In this document: positions 60,746 to 64,000 of the stretch, piece after piece
How positions within the stretch are numbered: the first letter of the stretch is position 1
Layout of the letters: each line of letters starts with the position of its first letter
NCBI RefSeq assembly: GCF_008692785.1
Contig: NZ_VXJV01000002.1
Span: 496,001 to 560,000, forward strand
DNA from: Salmonella enterica subsp. diarizonae
GTDB lineage: Bacteria > Pseudomonadota > Gammaproteobacteria > Enterobacterales > Enterobacteriaceae
Length of the DNA: 64,000 nucleotides
Direction: 5' to 3'
Notes under the pieces: generated by a model
Database searches by the model: none
The model's input: only the letters and a program-made list of their open reading frames with translations
What the model was told of the DNA's origin: nothing
Position numbers and translations under genes: made by a program

Positions 60746-61468
60746 TTACTCAATCTGCGCCGTACCGTTCAGACGGAAGATAATATTGACCACCAGCCCG
60801 GAACCCGGCTTGCCTGCTTCATAGTGCCATTTGCGCATCGCATTCTTAACTTCACGCTCAAACATATTGGCTGGCTGTGCGGACAGAATCTGTACATTCT
60901 CCACTCGCCCGGCAGAGGTCACGTCAAACTTCACCTTTACCCGTCCTTCAATGCGTAACGCCTGCGCCCGCGCCGGATACTGCGGCTGGTTACGGCTCAG
61001 AGCGCGAGGTCCGGCCGGCACGCTCACCGCAGGCTTGCTGGTCGCCGACGCGGTGCTGCTTGTTGAGCGCGCTGGCGTGGTATTTTCAAAGGGTGAGGCT
61101 GGACGCGGCGTGGCCGGTTTGACTTCGCGCTTCGGCTGCTCTTCAACCTTTTTCACCGGCTTCGGTTTCGGCTTGGGTTTTGGCTTAGGTTTGGGTTTCT
61201 CAATTACCACGGGCGCTTCTTTAGGCGGTTCAGGGATCGGCTCTGGCTCCGGTTCTGGTTCAACCACCGGCTCCGGCGGCGGCTGAACCGCCTGGGGCGG
61301 CTCCAGGTCGGCGGGTGAAACCATTGTCACCGTGATAGGCTGCGCTGGCGCAGGCAATTCAATAACCTGATGTACCGAGGTATAGAGCAAACCTGCCACT
61401 ACAGCACCATGAATGCCTACGGAAAGTAACGTCGGCCAGGGAAAGCGACGAGGTAAATCAAGGGTCAT
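60746..61468 (-). CDS. tonB: TonB, energy transducer for outer-membrane receptors
   Basis: A 240-residue protein from the ATG at 61468 (MTLDLPRRFPWPTLLSVGIHG); an ATG three codons earlier (61477) is also possible. One N-terminal transmembrane helix carries the essential His. A rigid Pro-rich region follows with Glu-Pro then Lys-Pro repeats (PEPEPEPIPEPP; KPKPKPKPKPKPKP). The C-terminal domain has SRNQPQYPARAQ, which contacts TonB boxes. It couples ExbBD proton-motive force to siderophore and B12 import. Confidence 0.97.
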   Translation of the reverse strand: MTLDLPRRFPWPTLLSVGIHGAVVAGLLYTSVHQVIELPAPAQPITVTMVSPADLEPPQAVQPPPEPVVEPEPEPEPIPEPPKEAPVVIEKPKPKPKPKPKPKPVKKVEEQPKREVKPATPRPASPFENTTPARSTSSTASATSKPAVSVPAGPRALSRNQPQYPARAQALRIEGRVKVKFDVTSAGRVENVQILSAQPANMFEREVKNAMRKWHYEAGKPGSGLVVNIIFRLNGTAQIE

Positions 61469-61689
61469 TGAAGTCATAATCGTTTCAGTTGAAAAACCAG
61501 AGCTGAATTTTAAATGCAAATAGCAATCATATTCAATAAGGCATTGCCGATAGAGGCATTTAAAAGATGATATCGTACATAAACACCACAAAATGTGCAT
61601 GTTTAACAAAGTCGTTATCTTTACATTGCAGTCAAATGCCCTTTCCAATAACGTAATCAGCGACTTTTACCGATTAAGGAGCTCTACCC

Positions 61690-61986
61690 GTGCTGTATGT
61701 CATTTACGCTCAGGATAATGCCAACTCGCTTGAAAAACGCCTCTCGGTACGGCCAGCGCATCTGGCGCGCCTGCAACTTCTGCATGATGAAGGGCGATTA
61801 TTAACTGCCGGACCGATGCCCGCGGTGGACAGCAACGATCCTGGGGTAGCCGGATTTACCGGGTCAACGGTGATCGCTGAATTTGAATCTTTAGAAGCGG
61901 CGCAATCCTGGGCTGATGCGGACCCCTACGTCGCAGCGGGCGTCTATGCGCAGGTTTCGGTCAAACCGTATAAGAAGGTTTTTTAA
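61690..61986 (+). CDS. yciI: YciI, small YCII-domain protein
   Basis: A 98-residue dimeric alpha/beta protein of the YCII family, starting from a GTG at 61690 with GGAG nearby, equal in length to E. coli YciI. Conserved His and Asp (RPAHLARL and ADADPY) form the putative active site. Function unknown. Confidence 0.95.
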   Translation: MLYVIYAQDNANSLEKRLSVRPAHLARLQLLHDEGRLLTAGPMPAVDSNDPGVAGFTGSTVIAEFESLEAAQSWADADPYVAAGVYAQVSVKPYKKVF

Positions 61987-62029
61987 AAAGAAGGGTCTGT
62001 TGGGCACCGCATACGGTGCCCTTTCTGGC

Positions 62030-62203
62030 TTACACACCGTGAATCGCAAAGAGTAATGAATTACGCTGACGATTAAAGATACATTTCCTGATGGTATGGA
62101 TACGCATATTACGGCGTGATTGCCCTTCAAGCCAACGCGCTTTACGGCGGCCAGCCTGACGTAGCATTCGCCAGCGCCCCACTTCCGTTCTACTACGCTT
62201 CAT
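62030..62203 (-). CDS. yciY: YciY, small Arg-rich protein
   Basis: A 57-residue very basic protein from the ATG at 62203 (MKRSRTEVGRWRMLRQAGRR), matching E. coli YciY in length and sequence. There is no signal or membrane segment; nucleic-acid binding is possible from composition. It lies opposite in strand to clsA, in the gap after yciI. Confidence 0.85.
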   Translation of the reverse strand: MKRSRTEVGRWRMLRQAGRRKARWLEGQSRRNMRIHTIRKCIFNRQRNSLLFAIHGV

Positions 62204-62345
62204 GTTTACGACTCTCACTGTAACAGAAGCGCCATTATACCCCCTCGCAGGATGCAGACCAGCGCTTTTCCCGTGTTTTTATTTGCCATGTGAATCCTGA
62301 CGCGTAAACTCTTAACAACACGCTTTCTAAAGGATTTTTAAAGTT

Positions 62346-63806
62346 ATGACAACCTTCTACACCGTGGTGAGTTGGCTGGTCATTTTGGGATACTGGGTTC
62401 TCATTGCCGGCGTCACATTACGTATTCTAATGAAACGGCGCGCAGTTCCCTCCGCAATGGCCTGGTTGTTAATCATCTATATCCTTCCGCTGGTCGGGAT
62501 CATCGCCTATTTGTCCGTTGGCGAATTGCATTTAGGTAAACGTCGCGCCGAGCGTGCCCGCGCTATGTGGCCGTCTACCGCCAAATGGCTCAATGACCTC
62601 AAAGCCTGCAAACACATTTTCGCGCAAGAAAACAGTAGCGTCGCATCGTCCTTGTTTAAGCTGTGCGAACGACGTCAGGGGATTGCGGGCGTCAAAGGCA
62701 ACCAGTTGCAATTGCTTACCGACTCCGATGATGTCATGCAGGCGCTTATTCGCGATATCCAACTGGCGCGGCATAATATCGAAATGGTGTTTTACATCTG
62801 GCAACCAGGCGGCATGGCGGATCAGGTCGCTGAATCGTTAATGGCCGCCGCCCGCCGCGGCATCCACTGCCGGCTTATGCTGGATTCCGCGGGTAGCGTC
62901 GCTTTCTTCCGCAGCCCCTGGGCGGCCATGATGCGTAACGCTGGCATTGAAGTCGTAGAAGCGCTGAAGGTGAATCTGATGCGCGTCTTTTTACGCCGTA
63001 TGGATCTTCGCCAGCACCGTAAAATGGTGATGATTGACAATTACATCGCCTATACCGGCAGTATGAATATGGTAGACCCGCGTTTTTTCAAACAGGATGC
63101 TGGCGTTGGGCAATGGGTTGATTTGATGGCGCGGATGGAGGGCCCCGTCGCGACAGCAATGGGGATAGTTTACTCCTGCGATTGGGAGATCGAGACGGGT
63201 AAACGCATTCTGCCTCCCCCGCCGGATGTGAATATTATGCCGTTTGAGCAGGCCAGCGGGCATACCATTCATACCATTGCCTCCGGTCCTGGCTTTCCGG
63301 AAGATCTCATTCACCAGGCATTATTAACCGCCACCTATGCCGCGCGTGAATATTTAATTATGACCACGCCATACTTCGTCCCCAGCGACGATCTGCTGCA
63401 TGCCATTTGCACCGCCGCGCAGCGTGGCGTGGACGTAAGTATTATCCTGCCCCGTAAAAATGATTCACTGCTCGTCGGCTGGGCCAGTCGCGCCTTTTTC
63501 AGCGAGTTACTGGCGGCGGGCGTGAAAATCTATCAGTTCGAAGGCGGACTGTTGCATACCAAAAGCGTGCTGGTCGATGGCGAACTGAGCCTGGTCGGTA
63601 CCGTGAATCTCGACATGCGTAGCCTGTGGCTTAATTTCGAGATTACGCTGGTCATTGATGATACGGGTTTCGGCGCCGATCTGGCTGCGGTGCAGGACGA
63701 TTATATTTCGCGCTCCCGCCTGTTAGATGCGCGTTTGTGGGTAAAACGTCCGCTATGGCAGCGGATTACCGAGCGATTGTTTTACTTCTTTAGTCCATTG
63801 CTGTAA
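62346..63806 (+). CDS. clsA: Cardiolipin synthase A
   Basis: A 486-residue inner-membrane enzyme that makes cardiolipin from two phosphatidylglycerols, same length as E. coli ClsA. Two N-terminal transmembrane helices (about residues 6-28 and 36-58) precede two phospholipase-D HKD motifs: [16 protein letters not shown] and [16 protein letters not shown]. Confidence 0.98.

Positions 63807-64000
<194 letters not shown>

Overview
The window is a chromosomal segment of an enteric bacterium, almost certainly Salmonella enterica. Gene order and protein sequences follow the enterobacterial psp-sap-fabI-rnb-pyrF-acnA-cysB-topA-trp-tonB-cls backbone. Salmonella markers are a degenerate EAL regulator (STM1697 type), the SPI-2 effector gene steC, the yciGFE-katN operon and the Salmonella form of the trp leader peptide. 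Subspecies cannot be fixed from the sequence alone. A damaged steC and an nleC islet point away from a standard Typhimurium-like strain.

Layout. 1-4815 (minus): ycjQ (partial), ycjP, ycjO, ycjN and ycjM, a sugar ABC importer with a GH13 phosphorylase. 5000-7715: psp envelope-stress operon pspABCD (minus), sigma-54 promoter and divergent pspF; no pspE gene is present. 7827-10438: sapA and sapB. 10424-15971: a foreign islet of about 5.5 kb inserted exactly at the sapB/sapC overlap and bounded by a 16-bp direct repeat with one mismatch. 15957-18647: sapC, sapD, sapF. 18663-21193 (minus): the EAL-like gene and a frameshifted steC. 21802-30264: fabI, yciW, rnb, pdeR (gmr), yciZ, yciT, osmB and yciH. 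30264-47767: pyrF, lapB, lapA, pgpB, ribA, acnA, the ymiA-yciX-ymiC micro-gene cluster, cysB, topA, yciN, sohB, yciK, btuR, rluB, yciO and rnm. 47828-54597: the trp operon with promoter/operator, leader peptide, attenuator and terminator. 55038-57291: yciG-yciF-yciE-katN. 57373-64000: ompW, a YkgJ-family protein, yciC, yciB, yciA, tonB, yciI, yciY, clsA and the start of yciU.

The islet is the unusual part. It carries an intact homologue of NleC, the zinc metalloprotease type III effector of attaching-and-effacing E. coli that cleaves NF-kappaB p65. It also carries a stand-alone 139-residue protein matching only the N-terminal translocation domain of SspH2/SseI, and a 72-residue exported orphan protein. 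Around these lie lambdoid-prophage debris: two tail-fibre-assembly (tfa) 3-prime ends each followed by a related stem-loop, a side-tail-fibre C-terminus, a dinI-like gene with a LexA box, a umuC remnant, and a P4-type integrase broken by stops and frameshifts next to the right-hand repeat. This looks like a decayed prophage effector-cargo locus that integrated into the translational overlap of sapB and sapC. It left both reading frames intact but separated sapAB from sapCDF.

Outside the islet the genes are ordinary Salmonella core genes. The notable deviations are the multiple steC frameshifts, the missing pspE and several non-coding gaps that may hold gene remnants.
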